From contig CAYIYZ010000010.1 in the NCBI GenBank assembly GCA_964367935.1, positions 1 through 59,388 of the forward strand: a DNA stretch of 59,388 bases, written 5' to 3'. A program made the translations under genes and the position numbers. Positions 8,792 to 17,654 of the stretch are shown piece after piece. Source of the DNA: Scatomorpha sp964367935 (GTDB lineage: Bacteria > Bacillota > Clostridia > Oscillospirales > Oscillospiraceae). The notes below the pieces were generated by a model that did no database searches, had not been told where the DNA came from, and saw nothing but the letters and a program-made list of their open reading frames with translations. Position 1 is the first letter of the stretch. Every line of letters starts with the position of its first letter.

Positions 8792-9312
8792 AGCTAACGA
8801 CAGCGAGCAAGATAACCGTGGTACGCATATTACTGATACCTGTGGTATTGGTGCTCATGTATTCGGATTTCGAAAATAGCATGTACTGGGCATTGGGTAT
8901 ATTCATAGTAGCGTCGGTGACTGACTTTTTAGACGGCTATGTGGCGAGGCGCTTTAATCAGGTGTCGAATATGGGAAAGTTTTTAGATCCGATAGCGGAC
9001 AAGCTCTTGGTGTGTTCTGTACTAATCGTGCTTTCAGACATGGGGATGATGCCGGCTTGGGCGGTTATAGTGGTCATAGCCCGTGAGTTTGCGGTGTCTG
9101 CCCTGCGACAGGTAGCGGTAGAGGGTGGACTTGTGATAGCGGCGGCGTGGTCGGGCAAGATAAAGACAGCGTCAACGATGGTGTGTATGGTGCTCATGAT
9201 GTATGGTGTGCCGGATACGGTTAATACCGGTTGCTGGGTGCTCATCGTGGCTGTAACCATATACTCGGGCTTGGAATATTTCGTAAAGAACAGTGCGGTG
9301 TTTAAATCTTGA
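8788..9312 (+). CDS. pgsA: CDP-diacylglycerol--glycerol-3-phosphate 3-phosphatidyltransferase
   Basis: A 174-residue membrane enzyme with the CDP-alcohol phosphotransferase signature (D-x2-D-G-x2-A-R ... G-x3-D-x3-D): DFLDGYVARRFNQVS then GKFLDPIADKLL. It makes phosphatidylglycerophosphate, the first committed step to phosphatidylglycerol. About four to six membrane helices are predicted by eye. Translation is coupled to rimO by an ATGA overlap; rimO-pgsA adjacency is common in Firmicutes. Its stop codon overlaps the -35 element of the next transcription unit. Confidence 0.94.
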   Translation: MKLTTASKITVVRILLIPVVLVLMYSDFENSMYWALGIFIVASVTDFLDGYVARRFNQVSNMGKFLDPIADKLLVCSVLIVLSDMGMMPAWAVIVVIAREFAVSALRQVAVEGGLVIAAAWSGKIKTASTMVCMVLMMYGVPDTVNTGCWVLIVAVTIYSGLEYFVKNSAVFKS

Positions 9313-9340
9313 CACAAAAAGGGCTGTGTGATAATATAAT
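9309..9340 (+). promoter_or_regulatory. Sigma-A-type promoter of the cysE T-box leader
   Basis: A perfect TTGACA (9309-9314) overlaps the pgsA stop. Downstream, GATAATATAAT supplies overlapping -10 hexamers; TATAAT at 9335-9340 is 20 bases away, TAATAT at 9332 is 17 away. Which one is used is not decidable by eye. Confidence 0.7.
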
Positions 9341-9575
9341 GGGCATAGTGATGATGAGGAGAAGTAGGCGGTCATACCACCACAGAGAGCATACGTCAAG
9401 GCTGAGAACGTATGTGGGAAGGTAGTCTGTCGAAATGCGCCTCGGAGCTTGGGAAGAGGAAATGCTTCCCCGTATCGACTGCGTTAAGGTCGAAACCGGT
9501 AGTAGCCGGAGAGTGAAAAGCGAGAGTGGAACCGCGTATACACGCCTCTCATGCCTTCGGGCATGAGAGGTTTTT
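9341..9575 (+). promoter_or_regulatory. T-box leader, cysteine-specific, controlling cysE-cysS
   Basis: The conserved T-box AGAGTGGAACCGCG is at 9523-9536, followed by a terminator with an 11-bp perfect stem (CCTCTCATGCC at 9545-9555, TTCG loop, GGCATGAGAGG) and a T run. The typical stem I start (GATGATGAGGAGAAGTAG) lies near 9351. A TGC triplet at 9436-9438 in a GAAATGCG context is the likely specifier codon, which agrees with cysteine genes downstream. Uncharged tRNA-Cys would pair with the specifier and the T-box and favour the antiterminator. The T-box call is firm; the exact specifier is inferred. Confidence 0.93.
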
Positions 9576-9635
9576 GGCGTCGTATTAGAAAAGTTCATGG
9601 TGTAGCGCCTCTCGCCACAATTTTAGGAGGTAGGT

Positions 9636-10268
9636 TTGTTCGAATATTTGAGGGAAAGCATAGCGGCGTATAAGGCAAGGGATCCGGCTGCGAATTCGAG
9701 TTTGGAAATTTTGTGGTTGTATCCGGGCATAAGGGCTACTATGCGACACAGGCGAGCGCATTGGTTTCATAAGCGTGGGTTTACGCTCATAGCACGTTTT
9801 ATAAGTCAGCGCACAAGGAAGATTACGGGCATAGAGATACATCCCGGTGCTGTGTTGGGGCGTAGACTTGTAATAGACCACGGCATGGGCATAGTAATAG
9901 GAGAGACGACGGTCGTTGGCGACGATTGTCTCATATATCAGGGTGTGACCTTGGGTGGTACTGGCAAAGAGACGGGAAAGCGACATCCGACCATAGGCAA
10001 TAATGTGCTTGTGGGCAGTGGAGCTAAGGTTTTAGGGCCTTTTACGGTGGGCGATAACAGCCGAATAGCGGCGAATGCCGTGGTGCTAAAGGAGGTGCCG
10101 CCCGACTGTACGGCGGTGGGCTCTCCGGCACGTATAGTGATAAAGGACGGCGTGAAGGTAGACTATGCCGGCAATGTGGATCACATTAGTGTAACAGACC
10201 CCTTAGCGCAGGAGCTCGCCGCTCTGCGTCAGGAGTTGGATATAATAAAAAATGAGATTGAAGGATAA
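9636..10268 (+). CDS. cysE: Serine O-acetyltransferase
   Basis: A 210-residue enzyme with an N-terminal helical region and a left-handed parallel beta-helix of hexapeptide repeats: GIEIHPGAVLGRRLVIDHG, GIVIGETTVVGDD, YQGVTLGGTGKETGKRHP (acetyl-CoA and serine site with the catalytic histidines) and NNVLVGSGAKVLGPF. It converts serine and acetyl-CoA to O-acetylserine for cysteine synthesis. The start is TTG, with AGGAGG six bases ahead. It lies under the Cys T-box and is followed by cysS, so cysteine supply and tRNA charging are co-regulated. Confidence 0.95.
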   Translation: MFEYLRESIAAYKARDPAANSSLEILWLYPGIRATMRHRRAHWFHKRGFTLIARFISQRTRKITGIEIHPGAVLGRRLVIDHGMGIVIGETTVVGDDCLIYQGVTLGGTGKETGKRHPTIGNNVLVGSGAKVLGPFTVGDNSRIAANAVVLKEVPPDCTAVGSPARIVIKDGVKVDYAGNVDHISVTDPLAQELAALRQELDIIKNEIEG

Positions 10269-10282
10269 AGAGGTAAGTACAG

Positions 10283-11695
10283 ATGAAGCTATATAATTCC
10301 GCAACAAGGACGAAGGAAGATTTTGTTCCGAATAACCCCGAAATGGTAAAGCTCTATACCTGTGGGCCGACGGTGTACCACTATGCGCATATAGGCAACC
10401 TGCGCAGTTATATCATGGAGGATGTGCTCGACAGGTATCTGCGTTATGCAGGCTATAATGTGACACGTCTAATGAATATAACGGACGTGGGGCATCTTTC
10501 TTCGGACGCCGATACGGGCGACGATAAGATGGTAAAGGGCGCACAGAGGGAAAAGAAGACGGTAATGGAGATAGCAAAATATTATACGGACGCCTTCTTC
10601 TCCGACTGTGAGAAGCTCCGCATAAAGATGCCTGAGATCATCGAGCCTGCGACGAACTGCATACCTGAGTATATAGAGATAATAAGCAAGTTAGAAAAGA
10701 CGGGGCATGCGTATTTTGCAGGCGGCAATGTGTATTTTGACACGTCAAAGTTAGAGCGTTACTTTGTGTTTAACGACTTTGAGGCAGATGATCTTGATGT
10801 GGGCGTGCGAGAAGGCGTAGAGCAGGATGAGAATAAGCGCAATAGAAATGACTTTGTGCTGTGGTTTACGAAGAGTAAGTTTGAAGATCAGGCTTTAAAG
10901 TGGGACTCGCCTTGGGGTGTTGGCTATCCCGGTTGGCATATAGAGTGCTCGGGCATAAGCTTAAAGCACTTTGGTGAGGATCTTGATATACATTGCGGTG
11001 GTATAGACAATGCATTTCCGCACCATACGAATGAGATAGCGCAGTCTGAGGCGTATTTGGGTCATAAGTGGTGCAATTATTGGGTACATGTCATGCACCT
11101 CAATATAAAGAGCGGTAAGATGAGCAAGTCCTCGGGCGAGTTTTTGACCTTGAGCTTGTTGCAGGAGAAGGGCTATGACCCTATGGAGTACCGCCTGTTT
11201 TGCTTGCAGAGCCATTACCGTAAGAATTTGGTGTTCACTTGGGAGAACTTAGACAATGCGGTTACGGCTTATAAGAAACTTGTTGCGAGGGTGGCAACGC
11301 TTAAGGGTGAGGCTAAGGTGAGCGATACGGCGAGCTATGATAAGCTCCGTGCGGCGTTCTCGGAGGCTATGGACAACGACTTAAATACCTCTTTGGCGGT
11401 GACGGCGCTTTATGATGTGCTCAAAGCGGAGACGGACGACGGCACGAAGCTTGCACTTATAGCGGACTTTGACACGGTGCTGAGTTTGGGTTTACTTGAT
11501 GCTGCATCGAAGGTACGAGCGGACGAGGGCGGCGAGAGTGATCCTCGCATAGATGCACTTGTGGAGGCACGTACAGCGGCGAAGAAGTCGAAGAATTTTT
11601 CGGAGGCAGACAGGATAAGAGACGAACTGAAGGCAGAGGGCGTGGAGCTTATAGATACGCCTCAGGGCACTAAGTGGAAGAGGATAGCACAGTAG
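10283..11695 (+). CDS. cysS: Cysteinyl-tRNA synthetase
   Basis: A 470-residue class I synthetase. The HIGH-type motif appears in TVYHYAHIGNLRSY, the KMSKS motif in SGKMSKSSGEFLTL, and the zinc ligands in the YTCGPTV cysteine, WHIECSG and HHTNEIAQSEA. The C-terminal helical DALR-like domain recognises the anticodon. It lies 14 bases after cysE in the T-box operon. Length and motifs are complete. Confidence 0.97.
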   Translation: MKLYNSATRTKEDFVPNNPEMVKLYTCGPTVYHYAHIGNLRSYIMEDVLDRYLRYAGYNVTRLMNITDVGHLSSDADTGDDKMVKGAQREKKTVMEIAKYYTDAFFSDCEKLRIKMPEIIEPATNCIPEYIEIISKLEKTGHAYFAGGNVYFDTSKLERYFVFNDFEADDLDVGVREGVEQDENKRNRNDFVLWFTKSKFEDQALKWDSPWGVGYPGWHIECSGISLKHFGEDLDIHCGGIDNAFPHHTNEIAQSEAYLGHKWCNYWVHVMHLNIKSGKMSKSSGEFLTLSLLQEKGYDPMEYRLFCLQSHYRKNLVFTWENLDNAVTAYKKLVARVATLKGEAKVSDTASYDKLRAAFSEAMDNDLNTSLAVTALYDVLKAETDDGTKLALIADFDTVLSLGLLDAASKVRADEGGESDPRIDALVEARTAAKKSKNFSEADRIRDELKAEGVELIDTPQGTKWKRIAQ

Positions 11696-11716
11696 GGCTG
11701 CGTTAAGCGCAGATGT

Positions 11717-12538
11717 GTGGTGAAACGAACGATGGATAAATTTGAGGTAAAATTTTTAGGAACACGTGGCTCTGTACCTGTACACGGTCCACAGTATTAT
11801 AAATACGGCGGCTCGACCTCCTGTGTGCTTTTGCGCATAGGGGGCGAGTGCATAGTTTTAGATGCCGGCAGTGGCTTTGTGCTCATACATGAGCATTTGG
11901 CGAAGGAGGAGTGTGAGCTCAGCCTACTCATATCGCATCCGCATATAGATCACATCATGGGTCTCGGCATGGCGCATATAATGTTCGATGAGCGCATGAA
12001 GGTGTCGGTGTACGGTAAAGGGCGTTGCGGCTTGGGCGTGGAGGAGCAGATAGGACTTTTAATGCGTGAGCCTTTGTGGCCTGTGCAGCCGAAAGATTTC
12101 AAGGCAAGTGCAAGTTATTATGAGCCGAGCGCAAGCTTTAATATAGGCGATGTGGCGATTAAGACTATGGAGGGCAGTCACCCCGGCGGCTGTACTATCT
12201 ATAGGTTGGAGTATAAAAGCAAGAGCCTCGTGTATGCTACGGACTACGAGATAAGTGATGATAATTTCGAGGCACTTTCGGCATTTGCTAAAGACTGTGA
12301 CCTTTTGATATGCGATGGTCAGTATGCGCCGGAGGAGATGTTGGGGCGTCGTGGCTACGGTCATTCGACTTGGGATCAGGCGGGTGAGATGGCGCTTAAG
12401 TGTGGTGCTAAGATGCTGCGAGTGTTCCACCACGACTGTAGCAGGGCGGACGAGAAGCTCACGGAGGCGGAAGCGAAGCTACGTAAGGGTGTACCAAACA
12501 GTGGTTTTGCGGCAAGGGGAGAAGTTATAGTTTTATGA
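11717..12538 (+). CDS. Metallo-beta-lactamase-fold hydrolase
   Basis: A 273-residue protein with the metal-binding motif SHPHIDHIMGLGMAH (HxHxDH), an upstream VLDAGSGF turn, a third ligand region EGSHPGG, the aspartate in VYATDYE and the final histidine in RVFHHDCSR. The GTRGSVPVHGPQYYKYGG start and the histidine pattern resemble phosphodiesterase/ribonuclease Z-like members. Substrate is not known. Its stop overlaps the start of a nucleotide cyclase by four bases, so a role in cyclic nucleotide turnover is an attractive inference. The start may be GTG 11717 or ATG 11732; neither has a strong ribosome binding site. Confidence 0.85.
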   Translation: MVKRTMDKFEVKFLGTRGSVPVHGPQYYKYGGSTSCVLLRIGGECIVLDAGSGFVLIHEHLAKEECELSLLISHPHIDHIMGLGMAHIMFDERMKVSVYGKGRCGLGVEEQIGLLMREPLWPVQPKDFKASASYYEPSASFNIGDVAIKTMEGSHPGGCTIYRLEYKSKSLVYATDYEISDDNFEALSAFAKDCDLLICDGQYAPEEMLGRRGYGHSTWDQAGEMALKCGAKMLRVFHHDCSRADEKLTEAEAKLRKGVPNSGFAARGEVIVL

Positions 12539-14343
12539 ATATAATCAGGACACAAATAAAGACCATAAGCACAGCAATGATATTTGCTGTGCTTATGGTA
12601 CTTTTGAGTGTTTTCGGTATACTTTACAGTATAGGAAATACAGTGGAGGACTCTTTGTATCAGCGGACGGGCACACCCACATCGGAAATTGTGCTCATAG
12701 GCATGGATCAGCGTTCTGTGGATGAGTTTGGCACGATACCATGGTCACGGGATATAGTGGCACAGGCGATAGAGCAGTTAAATGCCGATCCCGAGTCACG
12801 GCCGGCGGTCATAGGCGTAGACGCCTTGTATATAGGGCCGTCGGGCTCAGCGGAAGCGGACAGTGCTTTAGCGGAGGCGGCAGGGCGTTACGGCAATGTG
12901 GTAGTGGGCGCAACGGCGACCATAGACAGTGCACTCGTGACGGAGGCGAATGGAGACTTCTACATAGACGACTATACGGTGATAGCCTTTGAGGAGCCCT
13001 ATGGCGCACTTAAAGAGGTGACGGAGCAGGGGCATATAAATGCTATGCTTGATGATGATGGTATATTGCGTCATGCCATATGGCAGATAGATCTGCCGGA
13101 TGGTCGTGAGATACCTTCGTTTCATAGGGTGATTTATGAGCGTTATATGGAATTTTTGGGTGAGGAGGATACGGTAACACCGCCGACGGATGCAAGGCAT
13201 CATTGGTATGTGAGCTTTCAGGCACAGCCATTTGCCTTTGACGATGGCTTTTCTGTTGTCGATCTCTATAACGGAGATTTAGATGCAGCTTTCTTCAAGG
13301 ATAAGATAGTGCTCATAGGTCCTTATGCGCAAGGAATGCAGGACGACTTCACGACAGCTGTGGATCGTTCCTTAAAAATGTACGGTGTGGAGTATCAGGC
13401 AAATGCCATAGCAGCTTTGCTGGCTGAGGACACGAAGCTGGAGTTACCGAATACACCGCAGGATATATTTTTATTTCTTCTCACTTTCTTTGTTATGCTA
13501 TATTTTCATGACAGGCGCATAAGGCAGGCAACTATATTTTACATAGTGTCGCTTGTGGCGTGGGTGGGTCTGTGTCTTTTGCTCTGTGAGCTTGGGTACT
13601 TACTCAACTTCATATACGTACCGATATCGCTATCATTGGCGTATCTTCTGTCGCTCATTATGAACTATGCACGTGCTTATCATGAGAAGCGTAGAGTAAC
13701 TGCGACGTTCTCGCGCTATGTGGCACCTGAAATAGTGGAGGAGCTTTTAAAGGGCGATCCTGAGGACTTGGCACTCGGCGGAAAACTTTGTGATGTGGCG
13801 GTGCTCTTTGCCGATATCCGTGGCTTTACGGGTATGAGTGAAGCGGCGGGTCCTGAATTGGTTGTTGAGATTTTGAATAAGTACATGTCGCTCATGAGTG
13901 AGTGTGTATTTTTAAATACGGGCACCTTAGATAAATATGTGGGCGATTGCACCATGGCGCTGTGGGGCGCACCTTTGGCGCAGGAGGATTGCGAGTACAA
14001 GGCGGTTAAGGCGGCGATGGATATGCTTGAAGGTGCAAAGGATTTGGGTGACGAGATAGAGAGGGTTTACGGTCGTCGTGTTGAACTTGGTATCGGCGTG
14101 CATTACGGACCGGCTATCGTCGGCAACATTGGTTCCAAGACACGCATGGACTATACGGCCATCGGTGATACGGTAAATACAGCGGCACGCCTTGAAAATA
14201 AAGCAGAGGGCGGCAGCCTACTTGTAAGTCGTGCTGTGCTGGATGCGCTGGGCGAGCGAGCGGAGGTGCTACCCTTGGGCGAGCTTTCGCTAAAGGGTAA
14301 GAGTGAGGGCTTCGAGGTCTATAGTGTGATAAAGTTAAAATAA
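12535..14343 (+). CDS. CHASE2-domain class III adenylate cyclase
   Basis: A 602-residue membrane enzyme: one helix near 14-34, an extracytoplasmic CHASE2 sensor (~40-300, beginning EIVLIGMDQRSVDEFG), three further helices (~305-380) and a cytoplasmic cyclase domain (~395-600). The cyclase keeps metal-binding aspartates in LFADIRGFTGMS and LDKYVGDCTMALWG, and the transition-state N and R in GDTVNTAARLE. The substrate-specifying residues appear as Lys in LDKYVGD and Thr in MDYTAIGDT, the pattern of class IIIb adenylate cyclases, some of which are stimulated by bicarbonate. It is coupled (ATGA) to the preceding metallo-hydrolase. Product cAMP is inferred from these residues, not shown. Confidence 0.92.
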   Translation: MNIIRTQIKTISTAMIFAVLMVLLSVFGILYSIGNTVEDSLYQRTGTPTSEIVLIGMDQRSVDEFGTIPWSRDIVAQAIEQLNADPESRPAVIGVDALYIGPSGSAEADSALAEAAGRYGNVVVGATATIDSALVTEANGDFYIDDYTVIAFEEPYGALKEVTEQGHINAMLDDDGILRHAIWQIDLPDGREIPSFHRVIYERYMEFLGEEDTVTPPTDARHHWYVSFQAQPFAFDDGFSVVDLYNGDLDAAFFKDKIVLIGPYAQGMQDDFTTAVDRSLKMYGVEYQANAIAALLAEDTKLELPNTPQDIFLFLLTFFVMLYFHDRRIRQATIFYIVSLVAWVGLCLLLCELGYLLNFIYVPISLSLAYLLSLIMNYARAYHEKRRVTATFSRYVAPEIVEELLKGDPEDLALGGKLCDVAVLFADIRGFTGMSEAAGPELVVEILNKYMSLMSECVFLNTGTLDKYVGDCTMALWGAPLAQEDCEYKAVKAAMDMLEGAKDLGDEIERVYGRRVELGIGVHYGPAIVGNIGSKTRMDYTAIGDTVNTAARLENKAEGGSLLVSRAVLDALGERAEVLPLGELSLKGKSEGFEVYSVIKLK

Positions 14344-14385
14344 AAAAAGCCTTGTAAAGCGAAACGCTTTACAAGGCTTTTTTTA
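14342..14385. terminator. Bidirectional terminator
   Basis: AAAAAAGCCTTGTAAAGCG and CGCTTTACAAGGCTTTTTTT form a long perfect stem with an AAA loop and T runs on both strands. It closes the convergent cyclase and YnzC-like genes. Confidence 0.93.
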
Positions 14386-14583
14386 TTTTGTGCCGAGCTT
14401 TCTCTTATTGCCATCCTCGTCTACGAGATAGGTGTTCTCCAATACGGAACTTGTACTCCTGCGCCACTCGTTGAGATACTCCTCACGAAGCTCTGCTCGC
14501 TCCGCCTGCTCTTCCGCCGTGAGCTCACGCTCACGTGCTATACGTGTGAGCTCCGATATCCTGTCCATTCTTTCCTTTTCCAT
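14383..14583 (-). CDS. DUF896 (UPF0291, YnzC-like) small protein
   Basis: A 66-residue, highly charged helical protein with the family pattern RISELTRIARERELTAEEQ ... LREEYLNEWR. YnzC-type proteins in Bacillus are small SOS- or stress-linked cytoplasmic proteins of unclear function. TGAGGTG lies seven bases before the ATG. It is the last gene of a minus-strand run and its stop falls in the bidirectional terminator. Confidence 0.9.
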   Translation of the reverse strand: MEKERMDRISELTRIARERELTAEEQAERAELREEYLNEWRRSTSSVLENTYLVDEDGNKRKLGTK

Positions 14584-14591
14584 GCCACACC

Positions 14592-15950
14592 TCAGTTTTT
14601 AAGACTCTGCAAGGGTGCCGGTATGCGTCCGCCCCTCGCTATAAAATCAGCCGCCGACTCACCGTGTACAGCCATAACAGGAGCTGTACCCAATAGGCCG
14701 CCGAACTCCACGCAGTCACCTACATCCTTGCCCGGAACGGGTATTATACGTACCGCCGTCGTCTTTGAATTTATCATACCTATCGCCGCCTCGTCCGCTA
14801 TTATAGCCGAGATAGTCTCGGCGGTAGTTGAGCCGGGCACGGCTATCATGTCAAGACCCACAGAGCACACACAAGTCATAGCCTCAAGCTTGTCGAGCGT
14901 AAGCACGCCCGAGAGCGCCGCCTGTATCATGCCCTCGTCCTCGCTGACGGGTATAAATGCGCCCGATAAACCGCCCACGGCAGAAGACGCCATAACGCCG
15001 CCCTTCTTCACCGCATCGTTTAGTAGCGCCAAAGCCGCCGTTGTGCCGTGTGTGCCGCAGACCTCAAGACCCATCTCTTCAAGTATACGTGCAACACTGT
15101 CACCCACAGCCGGTGTCGGGGCTAAGGATAAATCGACTATGCCAAAGGGAACACCCAAGCGCCTACTCGCCTCCTGTGCTACAAGCTGACCCATACGTGT
15201 AACCTGAAAGGCTGTCTTTTTTATGGTCTCCGATACTACATGGAAAGGCCTACCCTTCACGTCCTTTAAAGCATGGTATACCACGCCGGGGCCGGAAACG
15301 CCAACGTTTATGCAGACATCCGCCTCGCTCACGCCGTGGAAAGCACCTGCCATGAAGGGGTTATCCTCCACAGCGTTGCAAAAAACGACGAGCTTGGCAC
15401 AGCCGAAGCCGCCTTGCTCAGCGGTTAACTCGGCAGTCTCTTTTACGACCTTACCCATGAGTGCGACAGCGTCCATGTTTATACCGGCTCTCGTCGAGCC
15501 TATGTTCACGGAGGAGCACACAAGCTCCGTCGTAGCGAGCACCTCGGGTAAGGAGCGTATTAAACGCTCATCTGAAGCGGTCATGCCCTTTTGCACCAAA
15601 GCGGAGTAACCGCCGATGAAGTTAACACCCGTCTCGGCGCGAGCCTTGTCCAAGGCTTTTGCAAAGCAGAGGTAATCAGTGGCGTCAGAAGCTCCGGCGA
15701 CTAAGGATATCGGTGTGACCGAAATGCGCTTATTTACTATCGGAATACCGAATTCAGATTCAATATCCGCTCCGGTCTTAACCAAGTTTGCCGCCGATTT
15801 AGTTATCTTATCGTAGATTTTCTCGCATGACCGCTCGGCATTTGCATCGCAGCAGTCGAGTAAGTTTATGCCCATAGTTATAGTACGCACATCCAAGTTT
15901 TGCTTGTCTATCATGTCTATGGTGCGCAGTATTTCGCCCCTGTTTAACAT
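14592..15950 (-). CDS. UPF0210 / PFL-family protein (DUF711)
   Basis: A ~452-residue protein with the family start MLNRGEILRTIDMID and the conserved DVRTITMGINLLDC, followed by glycine-rich conserved stretches (GGYSALVQKGMT, GVSGPGVVYHAL). The family is related in fold to pyruvate formate-lyase-like barrels, and its function is unknown. It is almost always next to a small ACT-domain protein, as here. In-frame GTG 15959 and ATG 15956 exist, but AGGTG is placed six bases before ATG 15950, which also matches the family's usual start. Confidence 0.9.
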   Translation of the reverse strand: MLNRGEILRTIDMIDKQNLDVRTITMGINLLDCCDANAERSCEKIYDKITKSAANLVKTGADIESEFGIPIVNKRISVTPISLVAGASDATDYLCFAKALDKARAETGVNFIGGYSALVQKGMTASDERLIRSLPEVLATTELVCSSVNIGSTRAGINMDAVALMGKVVKETAELTAEQGGFGCAKLVVFCNAVEDNPFMAGAFHGVSEADVCINVGVSGPGVVYHALKDVKGRPFHVVSETIKKTAFQVTRMGQLVAQEASRRLGVPFGIVDLSLAPTPAVGDSVARILEEMGLEVCGTHGTTAALALLNDAVKKGGVMASSAVGGLSGAFIPVSEDEGMIQAALSGVLTLDKLEAMTCVCSVGLDMIAVPGSTTAETISAIIADEAAIGMINSKTTAVRIIPVPGKDVGDCVEFGGLLGTAPVMAVHGESAADFIARGGRIPAPLQSLKN

Positions 15951-15959
15951 AGCCATCAC

Positions 15960-16229
15960 CTATATCCTGTGCATGGCGTTGAAGATGTCTTCACGCTGTG
16001 CCCTAATCTCAAGGCCGAGCGATGTGCCGCTCTCGTGTAGCAAAGTTGCAAGCTCGCCGAAGGCGCTCTTACTGTCACTTGCGTCCACGAACATAACCAT
16101 TGTGAAGTAATTTTGCATTACTGTCTGGCTGATGTCCAATACATTCACACCATTCTGTGCCAAAAGTGCACACACATCGGCTATTATACCGACCCTGTCC
16201 TTACCGGTTACCGTTACTATTGCTTTCAT
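15960..16229 (-). CDS. ACT-domain protein (UPF0237)
   Basis: An 89-residue single ACT domain: MKAIVTVTGKDRVGIIADV, then QNGVNVLDISQTVMQNYFTM. The GKDRVGI turn is the usual amino-acid binding site, related to GcvR. ACT domains sense small ligands, often amino acids. AGGAGG lies upstream of the ATG. It directly precedes the UPF0210 gene and is very probably its regulatory partner, by the conserved pairing. Confidence 0.93.
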   Translation of the reverse strand: MKAIVTVTGKDRVGIIADVCALLAQNGVNVLDISQTVMQNYFTMVMFVDASDSKSAFGELATLLHESGTSLGLEIRAQREDIFNAMHRI

Positions 16230-16249
16230 GTCTTTTTCCTCCTGTTAGC

Positions 16250-17629
16250 TTATGTTTCACTACTACTTGCTATACTCTTTGCTCTCCATTTTCCGCTAAA
16301 ATATCGTGAATATGTAATAAGCATACCGGCAGCCCAACTTATGGGTCTTGCCACCCAAGCCGCCTCGTAGCCAAAGCCGAAAAACCAAACCAAGGAATAC
16401 GCCAGAATAACTCGCACCGTCAGGTTGACTGCACTACCTGTCGCTGACCACATAGAATCGCCTGCGCCCTGTAAAAAGCCCATGGACGGCGTGAACACCG
16501 CCAAGACGAGCATGAAAGTTGCCATGAATCTCTGTTGCTCTATGGACTGTGCCGCTGCCTGTCCGGATAAGTTGAACATTTCCGTAAAGTACGGCGATAT
16601 TATATAGACCAAGCCGCCTATGACCACTGCAGATATAGCCGCTAAGCCCACTCCCTGCCACAGTCCTTGCTTTGCCCTGTCATGTTGATTTGCACCCACA
16701 TTTTGACCTGTGAACGTTGCTACGCCCATGTTTAGTGACATTATGGGTATGAAGGTGTAAAACTCCATGCGTGACGCCGCCGCATATGCGGACATGGTAG
16801 CACTGCCGAAGCCGTTTACCAGGCGCTGAATAAATACATTGCCCAAGGAAATGACACTTTGTTGCAGTACCGCAGGCACACCGAATCGCAGCTCTAAAAT
16901 GAACATGGTGCGATCAAATACGAATTCGGAGCGCTTATAGCGGAACATGGGGTACTTTGTTATCATATAAACTACGCTAAAGAGCATACATGCAATTTGA
17001 GATATGAGGGTTGCCACAGCTACACCGACCACTGCCCATTTAAATACAATTACAAACAAAAGATCGAGCACGGTGTTCATGCCGGCGCTGACGATGAGAA
17101 AGTAGAGGGTTGCACGACTGTCGCCTATAGCCCTCAGGATGCCGGCAATGGCGTTGTAGGAGTACATAAATACGAAGCCGGCGGAGAATATAGCAAAGTA
17201 TAAAGAGGCCATATCCCTAATAACCTCGTCTGTTATGCCCATGAGGTGTAGCATGATTTCATCAGCAAAAACTACGCCCACCACAGCGCACACAAAGCCC
17301 AGAACCGTTAAAGTTATTATGATGGTGCTTGCCGCACGGCGCAAGTCATCCATACGTTTAGCGCCATAGAGCTGTGACACGAGTACGCCTCCGCCGTTAC
17401 CTAAGCCTATGCACACGGACATGAACAGAAAGATGAGAGAAGTACTGCCACCCACAGCGGCCAAAGCCGCCTCGCTAGCCTCTTTAGATTCATAGGCGAA
17501 GTTGGCGACAACCACACCGTCGACCGTATTATATAATTGTTGTAAAAGCTGCCCCAACATTATAGGCAGTGAAAATAGCAATATTTGTTTCCACACTGTT
17601 CCGGTAGTCATATCCAGTCTAGCTGACAT
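16250..17629 (-). CDS. MATE family multidrug/sodium antiporter (copy 1)
   Basis: A 459-residue, 12-helix membrane protein with the MATE start WKQILLFSLPIMLGQLLQQ and YNTVDGVVVANF, and GNGGGVLVSQLYGAKR in the second helix pair. MATE transporters export drugs or metabolites using a Na+ or H+ gradient. It is closely similar along its whole length to the second MATE gene 0.6 kb upstream (18275-19705). A GGAGATGTAAGG stretch precedes the ATG. Confidence 0.93.
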   Translation of the reverse strand: MSARLDMTTGTVWKQILLFSLPIMLGQLLQQLYNTVDGVVVANFAYESKEASEAALAAVGGSTSLIFLFMSVCIGLGNGGGVLVSQLYGAKRMDDLRRAASTIIITLTVLGFVCAVVGVVFADEIMLHLMGITDEVIRDMASLYFAIFSAGFVFMYSYNAIAGILRAIGDSRATLYFLIVSAGMNTVLDLLFVIVFKWAVVGVAVATLISQIACMLFSVVYMITKYPMFRYKRSEFVFDRTMFILELRFGVPAVLQQSVISLGNVFIQRLVNGFGSATMSAYAAASRMEFYTFIPIMSLNMGVATFTGQNVGANQHDRAKQGLWQGVGLAAISAVVIGGLVYIISPYFTEMFNLSGQAAAQSIEQQRFMATFMLVLAVFTPSMGFLQGAGDSMWSATGSAVNLTVRVILAYSLVWFFGFGYEAAWVARPISWAAGMLITYSRYFSGKWRAKSIASSSET

Positions 17630-17654
17630 CCTTACATCTCCGTCTCTGTTATAC

